DNA of 13,554 nucleotides, taken from NCBI GenBank assembly GCA_004151065.3, contig NWUY0300014603.1, forward strand, positions 18,011 through 31,564, written 5' to 3'. This document shows positions 1 through 9,689 of the stretch, in pieces. Within the stretch, counting starts at the first letter, position 1, and the number at the start of each line of letters is the position of its first letter. The notes below the pieces were generated by a model. It saw only the letters and a program-made list of their open reading frames with translations, did not search any database and was not told the origin of the DNA. Origin of the DNA: Larix sibirica (lineage: Eukaryota; Streptophyta; Pinopsida; Pinales; Pinaceae). Made by a program: the position numbers and the translations under genes.

Positions 1-59
1 TTTATATAAAGGGGATTCTTGTAATTGAAGAATTTCATACTTAATTTTGAAATTTTGAC

Positions 60-86
60 ATTATTTTTGTAATTTTCAAAAATAAT
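60..86. repeat. Short AT-rich inverted repeat (hairpin)
   Basis: A perfect 10-base inverted repeat (attatttttg and caaaaataat) separated by 7 bases. It is A/T-rich with one G-C pair. In DNA of this composition such a stem can arise by chance, and no function is implied. Confidence 0.4.
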
Positions 87-596
87 TCATTCATGCCTTA
101 TAGAAAATACTGTATAGATAAATTTAGATCCCAACAGGGTTGCTGCCTTGTTTGCAACTTGGTGTGTGGTTTGCGTTCAATTTGGGCAACTTCCAGTGTA
201 GAAAATGATTACATGAATTAAAAATGCCAATGGAAGTAATTATAAAATATGTCATTGAAGATTCACGAGGTAGCAGGTTACACATGGATTTCAACATTAA
301 CATTAAGGACTAACTTACCTGACATGAGATAGCTCGTCAAAAAGTTATCAAGTCAGGATTTTAGGTGGCACAGTGATTGACTCTTAACTTCTTATACTCA
401 GAAGGATAGCTGAAGCAGATTGGAGGGGCAGTACTTGACTTGATGCCAAATATGGATTTCACAGATCTCATTGTTTATAATTTTAGATATTTCAGTAAAT
501 GAGAATAAATCCTAGTGTTTTTACGAGTTCCTAATTTTTGTTTTTTAGTGTCGACAAGAGAATTTATTAATGGAAACATAAATTTCCTGAACTAAC

Positions 597-597
597 N
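597..597. other. Unresolved base (N)
   Basis: A single n in an otherwise continuous sequence, indicating draft assembly or an ambiguous consensus base. No feature depends on it. Confidence 0.99.
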
Positions 598-720
598 AAT
601 ATATGTATGTGTTTCAAATGATCAATTTAGTGTGTTCGTCTTTGGAGAAAACATAATAGCAAACTATGAATAATAAGACAGAAGATTCAGATTCCTGACC
701 GCTAAAATCAGCGATAATTG

Positions 721-776
721 TTTTGGATATGGATTATAATCGGGACTCTTTTGGATATGGATTATAATCAGGACTC
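721..776. repeat. 28-bp tandem duplication
   Basis: Two adjacent 28-base copies, at 721-748 and 749-776, begin ttttggatatgg and differ at one base (cgggactc against caggactc). The near identity points to a fairly recent replication-slippage duplication. It overlaps no recognised gene. Confidence 0.9.
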
Positions 777-1419
777 TGGAGAGCAAATGAGATAAAGATA
801 AAGATGATGCAACAAAGCTAACAACACAACCACAAAGCCTTATATTAGATGTTAGCCATGAACAAAAATTACAGGAAATCAATATGTTTGTCTTTGCATA
901 GTTAAAAAAATATCAAGATTTAGAGCACGCTATCCAATAATCCACTGACAAGTACAAAGATTAGCCCAAAACGCCTCATGGGCTGGCCTACTTGAGTTTA
1001 ACATTAAAACCTTTAACATCAAAATTGACTGAGTCTTTTTCGAGAAAACACATCATTCAGAATCTGATGCCTACATAATAATTATGTTGAGAGCATTCTT
1101 TGCCATAAATATCTAGTGCTGGAAGATTTTAAAGATCCAAAACCATAAGAACTTAATTACAATATACTCTCTAAAAACTGAAAGGCACAAAAGGAATCGG
1201 TTGATAACCTTACACACTATCATAGCTATTTAATCAGACGTAAGAAGTGCAGAATATGTCCACAACATAACCACCAGGCACGAGGAAAGAGACAATGGAG
1301 ACAGCTGCAGGAACAGAAATTTCTAATCGATAATCTAAAACAACAAATGCAATATACTTGTGACAAAACACTAAAGTTTGAGAAACATGAGTCTCCATGT
1401 TGTCTAAAATCCTTAAGAT

Positions 1420-1442
1420 AAGACATAGATACCAGTAGTCAT
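1420..1442. repeat. Dispersed 23-bp repeat, copy 1
   Basis: A 23-base string that includes gataccagtagtcat recurs at 2768-2790 in the same orientation with one mismatch. The copies are about 1.35 kb apart and the flanks do not obviously align. This could be a remnant of an old duplicated or dispersed element. Confidence 0.55.
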
Positions 1443-1448
1443 CCCAAG

Positions 1449-1508
1449 TTGCCACAAAAGAACTTGGGATGTTCTCAAATCCTTATTGCCACAAAAGAAC
1501 TTAGGATG
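1449..1508. repeat. Spaced direct repeat of 23 bp
   Basis: The 23-base units at 1449-1471 and 1486-1508 both begin ttgccacaaaagaactt and differ at one position, with a period of 37 bases. The 14-base spacer is not duplicated. No gene overlaps. Confidence 0.85.
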
Positions 1509-2767
1509 CTTTATGTTCTCTACTTAAAAATAACACAAACATATATCTGTAAAAGAAGTGTTGAATAATCTAAACAACTCTATACAAGCCGATACAGTGT
1601 TCAAAGCACAAATCAAATAATTTTTTACAATAAAATCTAAATTTTAGTTTTAAGCCATAGTTTTTAGTTTTTTTTTAATATAAAGCATGAGACCTGTGAA
1701 CAAATGATAGATAAAAGAATTTTCAATATATGTTCTTCTCAGGCATGTTGAAAATTGTGTTGACACTTGGAAAATAAAAGAAGCATAATTCAAGTCATTT
1801 TAGCTCAATAAAACACAGGAAAGTATGAAGGTCTAAATGAGTGTCAAGATATATATATATGAAAACAATTAATTGTGTGTGAAAATATGTTGAAGGCCAC
1901 ATAAAATTAGGAAAGGATTCTGATAGTTTTGCCAAGTTTTTTGTAATGTATTATTGGTAGAGGCTCATTATTCCAGTTTTTGAATTGACTATGAATCAGA
2001 TGCCAGCAGTAAAAAGTGCATTTTTTTTTATGGACAACAAAGCAGGTGCTGAGGACTATGGCTAAGTAAATCTATAGCTTATTTATATTTTTTTTATAAT
2101 TGATATATTTAATTGAATGAGCAGTACCTACAAAAGAACGACAACAACAGGTGAAGTCTTTAGACTTGCTTGGAAATATTTAAGAGGCAAAGACATTTGC
2201 ACGGATAGTATTTTATCCAAGTGCAAGTAACATGTACACTGAAGCTTTAGTTTCTATTTCCTTGTAGGAAGGAATATAACTAAAATTACTTTTTGAAGTT
2301 GTACCGGAGACTATTAAGATGTAATCAATTTCATTAAGATACAAATGTGTTATTGTGATATTGTGCTTTTGTTGAATTTTAACTTGGGATAAAAGCATGA
2401 GAAAAGTGTGGAAAACAACATAAGCCTATGTAGGCTGGTATATATTCTGTATCTTTTGGTTGGGAATCTTAAACTGCATATTTGGAGTTCCAGTCATCTG
2501 TTGGGAAGACAACTGTTCATTTTGAATCAAAAGGCTAGATTGAGTAGATCACCTATAAGGAAAGAGAGTCAATGGATCATCTGCATCACACTTAAATAGA
2601 AAGAGTTAGATCCATCATGCCAATCGACATGGTACTATGTAGAATGCAATTTGAATTTCTAGATACAATAAAAAATGCAAAAGATTTAAAGGACTATATG
2701 TATCCTTAACTACTGGAAAAAGGGGCAGCAAAGCCTATATTGGGCTTAGTAATGAAACATATAATAC

Positions 2768-2790
2768 AAGACAGAGATACCAGTAGTCAT
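2768..2790. repeat. Dispersed 23-bp repeat, copy 2
   Basis: Partner of the string at 1420-1442, in the same orientation, with 22 of 23 bases identical. Confidence 0.55.
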
Positions 2791-2864
2791 ATTAGCCACA
2801 AGTCCAAGGAGAGAAGTCAAAGAAAACCCTGGGTATGAATCTGAATAATTTATGTTTGTATTTA

Positions 2865-2886
2865 ATTGATGTTACATTGATGTTAC
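2865..2886. repeat. 11-bp perfect tandem duplication
   Basis: The unit attgatgttac occurs twice back to back (2865-2875 and 2876-2886). A minor slippage event in non-coding DNA. Confidence 0.85.
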
Positions 2887-3103
2887 CTATTGTTGCAGAG
2901 TCTCAGTAAATTGAATTAGATTCTTAGGACAAAGTCAATTGGCTTGTTGTCTAATGGTAAGTTGCTATAGTTGCTATTATGATAAGAAAATAGAAAAGGC
3001 AATAGTTGTACTTCTAGTTACAATGTTGCTCAACAATATTTTTGCACTAACTAATTAAGAAAACAATGGTAATGAAGCAATCTGAGATTTTATAGAACTG
3101 TTT

Positions 3104-3137
3104 GCTATGAATTACAATAGGCTATGAATTGCAATAG
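3104..3137. repeat. 17-bp tandem duplication
   Basis: Two adjacent 17-base units, gctatgaattacaatag and gctatgaattgcaatag, differ at a single base. A minor duplication in non-coding DNA. Confidence 0.85.
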
Positions 3138-3898
3138 ATAGAAGAAGTTTTGGTTTTTCGGGATTAAAAAAAAGTATAAGTATTAAGCAATGATCTGAGA
3201 CATATTACAATATCAAGCAAAACAAATTATTGAGAAAGAAAATATAAGTTTTTAAATGTCAGAAATAGGAAGCGACGTGTAATCTATATTATGATAATCA
3301 AATTTTTTTTATGGTGGTAATTATGTTGTCCATTGCCAATGTGAACAGTCTTGGTTGACAGAATGTTCGCAAACGAAAGACCATAGATGAAATGCTTTCT
3401 CAATAGTCTTCATAGGAAATGTTCGCAATTGCTAGACATCATTCCTTTAGCTATGGATTACGCAAAGTGAATTCAATCAATCCATTCTCTATTTCTAAAT
3501 TGCATTCCACACTATGTTCATAGTTGGTTGTTGATTCGTCCTTGCAAGATGCACAAATCAGCGAACTATGGATCATTGGTTGATTGCAGTTGTTTGCATA
3601 CTCGCAGGTATGGAGGTGCAAATGCATTCTTTTCTTAAGCAGCCCCTGTATTTGTATAATAAGGAAAGGGAAAATGATAAAGACTACTAGCAGTGATGCA
3701 AATTTGGACAGAGAGATAAAGCAGGTTTCGTTTTTTTTTTTTTAAATTTGGCCTGGGTATTGATAGAAACTGCAATTAATTTTATCGTTTGTGTCTATTG
3801 TCTAATATGTTTTTTTAAAGACAATATAATAATGGACATAAAGACTATTAACATATGGTAAAAAAATGCAAAAAAAAGAAGTAAGATTCAAGAGGCAC

Positions 3899-4786
3899 CT
3901 GGGTTTTCGACTCTACGACTAGAAACATATTTTGTATTGCAAAGTCATGATTGAGGACATCAATAAATGTTGTCGAGGAAAGTTGTATCATTTGGATTCC
4001 TTCTACCCCATTTCTCACGACGTTCTTGAATAGATACAATGGTGCATCATCGGATGCTAGTTGTTCATGTATTTGTAAGAATAGTTCCTTGAAGCTTTCA
4101 TTGATTTGGAGCTGGAACAGGAAAAAGCAAAGATTCTTAGCTTTATCCAGCAATTTGAAAACCATTGGAACTACTTATATCTTTGAATTTTGAGGGATAA
4201 AAAGTGAAGAATGCAAATTGTTGGGAAGACAAATTATTATAGAAACTAAAGCAATATTTACGGTTGCATGATAGTTTGTTGTTTCTCCATCCTTGATATA
4301 AAGTTCTCATTGTCTATTGTTTTGTTGGCATGCAAGAACTATTGTTGCAATAGAGCCAACATGATAGGGTTCATTTGATGCCAATAGTTCATTGATAGTG
4401 GTATCTAGTGGCAGTCTATGGGTCTTGCAAACTTTCTTTATGAATTCAACTCTAGTTTTCTCTAATAACATAATGCGGTATTTTCCATCTCCTCTGACAT
4501 ATGGCCCCTTTTTCTTCAATGCAAAGTTGTTGATTCTAACCCTTTTCCATGGGAGAAGTAGTCAACAACACTCTTGATCAAATTGTTGTTTATGCCAACT
4601 GTGATTATCGTTTGGCCATCTCTGTCCACTAAATTTGCATGGATCAACTATGCTTTAGCAGGTGAACTTGGGTTTTTGTTTTGGCCACGCCCATACAATG
4701 CCACCACATCAACTTCAAAGATGTTGTTGTGTGTTATTGAGCAAAGTTGGATGGTAGAAGATGATTGCAACAATGATTGCTTGTAT
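3899..4786 (-). pseudogene. RPA-like single-stranded DNA-binding protein, degraded, with likely introns
   Basis: Two OB-fold-like segments resembling the large RPA subunit can be read. The first (4786-4400) contains FEVDVVALYGRGQ, a strand pair near NLVDRDGQTIITV, then VRINNFALKKKGPYV followed by GDGKYRIMLLEKTRVEF, which matches the start of an RPA DNA-binding domain. It carries one in-frame stop after PAKA and a frameshift near 4520. The second segment (4111-3899) contains LYLFKNVV, EGIQMIQLSSTTFIDV and a final FLVVESKTQ, resembling the last strands of another RPA OB fold. That 213-base exon is phase 0 and is bracketed by a pyrimidine-rich acceptor ending at 4112 and a GT donor at 3898-3897. 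An acceptor near 4788 is plausible. RPA coats single-stranded DNA, and Helitron copies are thought to help replication of the element. It could instead be an unrelated RPA pseudogene, but strand and position favour membership. Confidence 0.68.
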
Positions 4787-4789
4787 CTA

Positions 4790-5604
4790 TAATTATTAGG
4801 AAACATAAATAATTAGAAAAAGAAGAAGTTGAAATTTAAAAGGGAAATTTTGCTTGTCTAAACTATCTAGACAAAAATGTGGATGAAACTAGATTTCTGT
4901 AGTGTTGTTGATGCAAAGGAAAAATGCACAGTGTTGCAACAATTTTTCAAAAAAGAGAAAAATGGAAGGGTTTTTACCTCTTTTGGCTATCATTGTCTGT
5001 TGTTTCTCCATTGTATTTTGTAGCAAGTATGTATTCTTTTATCCAAATATCCTTTGGAAAGTTGTGAGCAAGTTTTGTAATTGCAATTGGAGCAACTGTC
5101 AAAGGACAGAAACAAATACATAAATAAATAGATATATGGAAAAAGGATGAAGGTATGAAGGCAATACCTTTATCTTTAAGCAAGAGAGCTAATTGTGGGA
5201 GGATTCTATAGCAACTGTTTCCAACAATCAATGAAAGCAGAAAAATGCTTGTTTATATGTTGTCACTGTTGTGATCTAGTGCCAAAGAAGAAGGATGCCA
5301 ACAAGTTTCTCAATTGCAATTCAAACAATTGTCAAAGGACAGACAAATATAAGCGACTAGAACATATAAATAAATAATAAATAGATGTAGGTAAAAAGGA
5401 TTAGTATCAAATGCACACCTGAATCTTTGTGCAAGAGAGACAATTACGCAAGGATTCTATAGCGATGTTTTCCAAAAATTAATAAAGCCAGAAAGATGCA
5501 TCAAAATTCTGAATTAGACTAGGAAGGCATAAAAACTTTTTTCCAGAGTAAACTTTCATGTTTAATAACGAATCATATGCAGATTTGCATATCGATCAAG
5601 AGAA
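4790..5604 (-). other. Spacer between endonuclease and RPA remnants, partly exon-like
   Basis: This stretch lies downstream of the polyprotein stop near 5605 and upstream of the RPA remnant. Its only long minus-strand frame (5231-4974) reads YRILPQLALLLKDKG, a possible intron, then PIAITKLAHNFPKDIWIKEY. I do not recognise this protein. A donor-like site (AG before gtaaaa) closes it near 4985. Most of the remainder is explained by the tandem duplication at 5069-5499. It may be the 5' part of the RPA gene or an additional small gene of the element. Confidence 0.4.
5069..5499. repeat. Diverged tandem duplication of an exon-like unit
   Basis: Copy A (about 5069-5248) and copy B (about 5302-5499) share ordered blocks: the tract around taattgcaatt, gtcaaaggacag, gcaagagag, aggattctatagc and a final gcagaaaaatgc-like end. 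The offset is 233 bases at the left and 251 at the right, so indels have accumulated. On the minus strand both copies read YRIL..L.LLLKD followed by a GT donor, a T-rich tract and an AG acceptor before a segment like CPLT.. .IAI.KL. The acceptor AG is intact in copy A but AA in copy B. This looks like duplication of two exon edges plus the intron between them. Confidence 0.65.
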
Positions 5605-6360
5605 ACAGAAATGTTTCATACGGTTGTGTAAGGAATTGCAAAAAACGTTACCTAGTGGTCAGTCCAGTAGGCATCAGAAGTATTAAAGACATCATCGTTG
5701 TTCTCTAGATTTGTCCAACCAGTAGGCATCAGAAGTATTAAAGATATCATCGTTGTTCTCTAGATTTGTCCAAAAGTGGTCAAGCATATAGTCAATGTTG
5801 ATTGTTGTTTTTAATTTCAAGCCATGTGTTTCCATGAATGACTTGAATTTTTTTATGATGTGTTTTGCAAGGCATCAATATTAAAGTGGCCAACAACAAG
5901 AATCTGTGTATTTTCCTGGTTTTTCAATAGGATGCATTCCAAAAGGATAAGAAGACTATCAAGTGGAGCATTTGGCCTATTGTAGATGTTGACAAGCTTA
6001 AAGTCACTTTGGTAAACTTGAAATTAGCAACAATTGCTTCGACACAACTTTTTGTGTAGTTTTCCAAGCTAATAAGCATTATTATTTTTTTAGAAGTATC
6101 AAAATGCCATGCATTGAGAATGTTTCTAGACAATTGTATTCTTTTCCAAATATCGTCTCTTTGGGGAAAAAGTATACATGTGTTTCTTGGAGACAAAGGA
6201 TGTATGCTTGCATTAGTTTATTGTCATTTGCAATATCCTCAATATGCAATAGCAAGCTTCGTGTGTTTAGTGAGCATATGACCAGATGATCAGAATTTGT
6301 TATTGAATGCAGGCCATATTCAAATTGTCAAAGTGCATGGTTTTGTAGCTTATTCATTTC
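5605..6360 (-). pseudogene. AP-endonuclease-like (EEP) domain at the polyprotein C-terminus
   Basis: The segment opens with VICSLNTRSLLLHIEDIAND, followed by ILCLQETHV, matching the catalytic Asn and Glu motifs of the exonuclease-endonuclease-phosphatase fold (Glu codon at 6186-6184). The middle contains SLENYTKSCVEAIVA and LVNIYNRPNAPLDSLL. The motif usually GDFN reads VVGHFNIDAL, with His in place of the metal-site Asp (codon 5888-5886). The end reads AYWTDH and then FFAIPY, the usual catalytic His region. Frameshifts occur near 6080 and 6000, and a 55-base duplication interrupts the C-terminal part. In Helentrons such a domain is fused after the helicase and is thought to assist DNA cleavage. 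It is also found in non-LTR retrotransposons, but no reverse transcriptase is present here. Confidence 0.85.
5664..5773. repeat. 55-bp tandem duplication inside the endonuclease
   Basis: Two adjacent copies, 5664-5718 and 5719-5773, are identical except for one base (aagacatc against aagatatc). The unit is not a multiple of three, so it breaks the endonuclease frame just before the AYWTDH motif. The 54/55 identity, set against heavy decay all around, marks it as a late event after the gene was already inactive. Confidence 0.95.
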
Positions 6361-6419
6361 AATAGCAACTTTTTGAAAAACTGAGAAGTTATTTTGCTCT
6401 AATTTGTTTCTAATTTGTT

Positions 6420-7625
6420 TAAAGGATAAAAAGACTCTATATCTTTGACATGAGAAAGTGCACGGTAAACAAGTCCATGTCTCTTAATTTCCTTTGGATC
6501 GAATGCTTATCTGTCCATTGTGAGGCCTTGTGCTCTATGAATTGTTTGTACACATGCTAGTTGAATCGAAAATTATGCTTGGATGCAGACATTTCTATTT
6601 CCAAGTGGCATATGCACTGAGATTCTTTTGATGGGTGTCCAAGTGTGCATGATTTCAAATGTATATAGGTATTGCATAGCATCTCATTTGGTTAATCCAA
6701 CTTCTGGTTTTGCAAATTATATCCGTACAAGATTGATAGTTCCTTTTGTGTAATATCTAAATATGCCTTCTGCACCATCTACCAAACCGTCTTGAATTGC
6801 ATAATTGCCTCTGACCAATTCAACAAGCATATTTCTTTTCATCACAATTGTATAAGGCAATTGCATCACTTTGTGTCCAAATGTGGTTTTTTCAGTAGGA
6901 CCAGTTTTCCTATCATGTGCTAGTAGTGTAAATGCCTTTGTTTGCATAATTGCTAACAATTTTTCATTGTGTGCTTGAATGTCTTTGTTACTATGAAAGA
7001 GATAAGGAAATGTTGATCTATTGGCGGTTGTCTATGGCAACGTTTATTCAGAAAGTCAATATCATATTCTCTCTAAGAGCATATTCTAATTCTATTTAAA
7101 ATAGATACAAATACTTTTTTTTTGCCTAACCACCCTTTTTAGCTCATAGAACTTGATGATATCTGGCCATTGTTTGTTATTGGAATTTTGGTTGCTCAAA
7201 AATCCAAGAATCATGTATAGGTTGTGCTTGGAAAAGGTCCCCACAGAATATGATGTCTAGAGTTGCAAATGACTGTGTTGGTGTGTGCATAATTTCTCAT
7301 AGTCTTTTGTCTATATTATATAGCATTCAAGATCCAATTAAGGATATTTCATCTATTAGCAATAGTTGTAGTTGCTCATATTCTTTTTCAATAGATCCAA
7401 CGTATTTGAATTTAGTGGAAGCATATTTGATGAACTTAATGGAATTTGTAGAGATGAATGGACTATGATGCCATTTCCATTGTATGTTGCTTTTCCAATA
7501 AATGCAACTATAATCCCTTTTTTTTCAAATGATCACTTTCATTTTTTTTGTCATAGTAGAGCAATAGATCATCGTAGATTATTTTTGCAGTAAATGTTTT
7601 GCTTATACTTGCACTTACTGTTAAA
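6420..7625 (-). pseudogene. PIF1-like helicase domain of Helitron type
   Basis: Superfamily 1B helicase motifs appear in order. Motif I at 7618-7595 reads VSASISKT in the context FLT...FTAKII, keeping the Lys-Thr but with Ser at three glycine positions. Motif Ia reads AFIGKATYNGNG followed by HSSLQIPLS (near 7520-7435). Motif II reads LLIDEISLIGS (Asp-Glu codons at 7353-7348). Motif III reads FCGDLFQAQPI near 7242-7220. Later come HSNKDIQAHNEKLL, then LVRGNYAIQDGLVDGAEGIF, and motif VI QTIHRAQGLTMD at 6548-6525, followed by HGLVYRALSHVKD. Spacing and order match Helitron helicases. The protein would unwind DNA 5' to 3' during rolling-circle transposition. Frame changes near 7530 and between 7160 and 6960, plus several stops, inactivate it. 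Confidence 0.92.
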
Positions 7626-8455
7626 AATAAATAGATTGGAATGATATGATTTCTTTTTTTCTTGCAATTATTTCTTTTGTTATTAATTGTTTTTCCTCGT
7701 TGACTTTTCTTCTAATGGCATGGCACTCATCTATGTCTATAAGAAATGGTTTTTTGGTCAAGTTGCAAGTAGTGTCATAATGCATTTCTTGCAATGAAGT
7801 TTTATGCATAAGGTCATGTTGAATTTCATAGTTTTCATATGCAGGTGAAGGCACTGTAGTTTCTTCTTTTGCAACTAGTGCAAATGTTTCTTCAGTCTTG
7901 GATGCAATTATTTCAAATGTTGAGTCAATATTGCCCCATTTTGTTTCTATTTTTGCTACAAATATTTGTTCAACGGGATCTATTTGTTGTTTGCAATCCA
8001 TATATGCTTTAGGCCGTGTTTGGTAGTTTCCTTTTAGCAAATTGTTAGTGCCTCTAAGTGGGACATAAAACATCATTTTCTCTTTGGAAAAATTCTCAGG
8101 GTCCTTTTCTTTGTTGTAATGAATGTATCGTATGATGCATGGTTTGTTTCTTTTTCTTGTAACTATATGAATGCATGAATAAAAATATGCATATTTTGCT
8201 AAGCAGGTCATTTCAAGCTTAATAGGCCATACAATGTATTTGTCTACAACTAAAGCATAGAGGATGTCCTTAGAATCATCAAACTCTTGTTGTAAAAGCA
8301 TTGGCCTTTTTATCACATGTGTTTGTTTGTCTTCTGCTGCTATATTAATGAATATTGTTTTCCTTGAAGATGAATGCAAAGGCAACGAGAGCACAGTGCA
8401 CTGCTTGTCTACTAAACATTTTTTGCATGTTCAAAAGTGTAGTTCCAAGTTTGCA
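7621..8455 (-). pseudogene. Rep-to-helicase connecting region of the polyprotein
   Basis: This holds the longest surviving open frame in the window, 257 codons ending at 7621. It starts with LSLPLHSSSRKTIFINI, continues with IKRPMLLQQEFDDS and YIVWPIKLEMTCLAKYA, and reaches the hallmark KPCIIRYIHYNKEKDPENFS followed by MMFYVPLRG. These blocks match the conserved stretch between Rep and helicase in Helitron proteins, where a similar R-Y-...-PENY-...-L-PWR pattern is usual. The rest (about residues 130-250) is variable and acidic. The stop at 7621 is caused by a one-base shift in a T run: the adjoining frame continues straight into helicase motif I. Function of the region is unknown. Confidence 0.85.
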
Positions 8456-9570
8456 TATTGTTTCAATTTTTCCATCATTGTTACAAAGGCATTGTTTTTT
8501 ATTTTCTTGAAGGCATTTGCCACGATTCTATCTACCTTGGTTATATAAGAGCTAACATATCATGTTGCAACATAGGCATCCAAGATAAACTGTGCATATG
8601 TGTTTGTTTGCCATAGTTGCAACATAGATTTGGAAAATGAGTTTATCCATATGTTGGATGGATCTCTTTTTAATATCAGAGTAGGACGAGAAAGCAAAGA
8701 ATGCAATAGCAAAATGTACTCATCTCTAGTGACTTCTAGCTCTAATAAGAATTTTGCAAAAGTCATGTCTTTTGGATATTCTTTATGTTCAAAAAGCATA
8801 AATAGTTGTTTTGTTTTTTCATTGAGACTATTGGAACTAATTTTCAATGGGTCCAAATTGCGGTTTTATCCATATGAGGAAGCGGGAAATTGAACCTACA
8901 GCTAGAGTGTCGATGTTTTTTGCATGCTCCTGTGTGCCAACGAGTTTGGATCTTGGGAGGGATTTCATCAAGTAACAATGAATCTGAATATATGTAATAG
9001 TCGACAAATTCAATGATCTCATCATTAGAATTTCATCGATAGATTGGTGCATTTTGTATCCAAAGTATCCCATGTTCATGTTCATTTCCTCTTTGTTGAA
9101 ATTCAGTTGTGAAGAAGAATCCTTGTACTTTTACAAACAATTCATTGTTCTTTGAGATCAAAGATTCTAATGCTAATATTATGTGCCTATATTAGCAGCT
9201 ACAAAGTACTGGATGTTTCCCAATCAATGAATCAATAGTTTCTTCTAAAACAATGTCAAAAGGTTTGTTAGGATCCTTGTTTTCAGTGTGCTATAGTGCA
9301 TTGCACAATGGGATCCAAAGATTCTCAGCACTTATTCAAGTTACAAAGAACATTGGCGGACCAAGTTGTCGTATCACTGCAAATAGATCCCTTTTCATAT
9401 TTTCAAAATAGTAAGGTGATGTCCTTATTGCTTTCAAAGAGCGATGTGCAATTGGTGATTTCAGGATTATTTCAATATTGGTTTTTGATTTCACATCTTT
9501 CGCTAGCAATTTTCTAGCTTTAGTTCCCATGTACGAATCGATACCCAAGCAGTATTTGAAACCTGTTTAA
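8456..9570 (-). pseudogene. HUH/Y2 rolling-circle Rep nuclease domain
   Basis: The domain opens with SPYYFENMKRDLFAVIRQLG followed by PPMFFVT, the usual lead-in to Helentron Rep. The HUH motif lies in FTTEFQQRGNEHEHGILWIQ, with His codons at 9080-9078 and 9074-9072. Then come NAPIY, SNDEIIEFVDYYI, and WHTGACKKHRHSSCRFNFPL, a conserved Cys/His segment. After a frameshift near 8850 it continues DPLKISSNSL, LILKRDPSNIWINSFSKSML, FILDAYVAT and YVSSYITK, where paired tyrosines (8559-8557 and 8547-8545) are the candidate nucleophiles. Rep would nick and rejoin the element ends. The metal-binding and tyrosine residues survive, but at least six in-frame stops do not permit translation. Confidence 0.92.
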
Positions 9571-9689
9571 TAATAATTCAAATTGTTTTGAAGAAAATAT
9601 TGTAGTGTGTGCATCAAAGTCTGTAGATTATGCGAAATCTCCCATTGTGTTATTTGATGATAATAGAATTGAGCCAAAATATTGGTTCC

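Larger units (their letters stand above)
1..3840. other. AT-rich region without a recognisable gene
   Basis: No reading frame here exceeds about 75 codons, and none of the short translations resembles a protein family I know. No tRNA, rRNA or other structured RNA was recognised. The stretch holds homopolymer T and A runs, a short AT dinucleotide run near 1850, several small tandem duplications listed separately, and one unresolved base at 597. It may be flanking DNA, or the 3' non-coding part of the rolling-circle element whose coding remnants begin near 3899. I could not identify an element end that would separate the two. Confidence 0.6.

Noticed and set aside
1226-1455. Two overlapping minus-strand frames of 66 and 73 codons
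   Set aside because: Neither resembles a known protein, and the region contains slippage repeats and AT-rich sequence typical of non-coding DNA.
2213-2599. Short frames on both strands (61 and 63 codons)
   Set aside because: They are of chance length for such sequence, with no motif, no splice context and no neighbouring coding segments.
5635-5660. Donor-like gtaacg after AYWTDH in the endonuclease
   Set aside because: The frame continues with FFAIPY, which fits the normal end of the domain, so no intron is needed.
7610-7630. Splice-like sequence (aacag followed by taagtg, minus strand)
   Set aside because: Reading straight through with a one-base shift gives FLT followed by the P-loop, exactly as in Helitron helicases, so a frameshift is simpler than an intron.
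8264-8548. Plus-strand open frame of 94 codons
   Set aside because: It lies opposite well-supported Rep/helicase coding on the minus strand and has no family resemblance.
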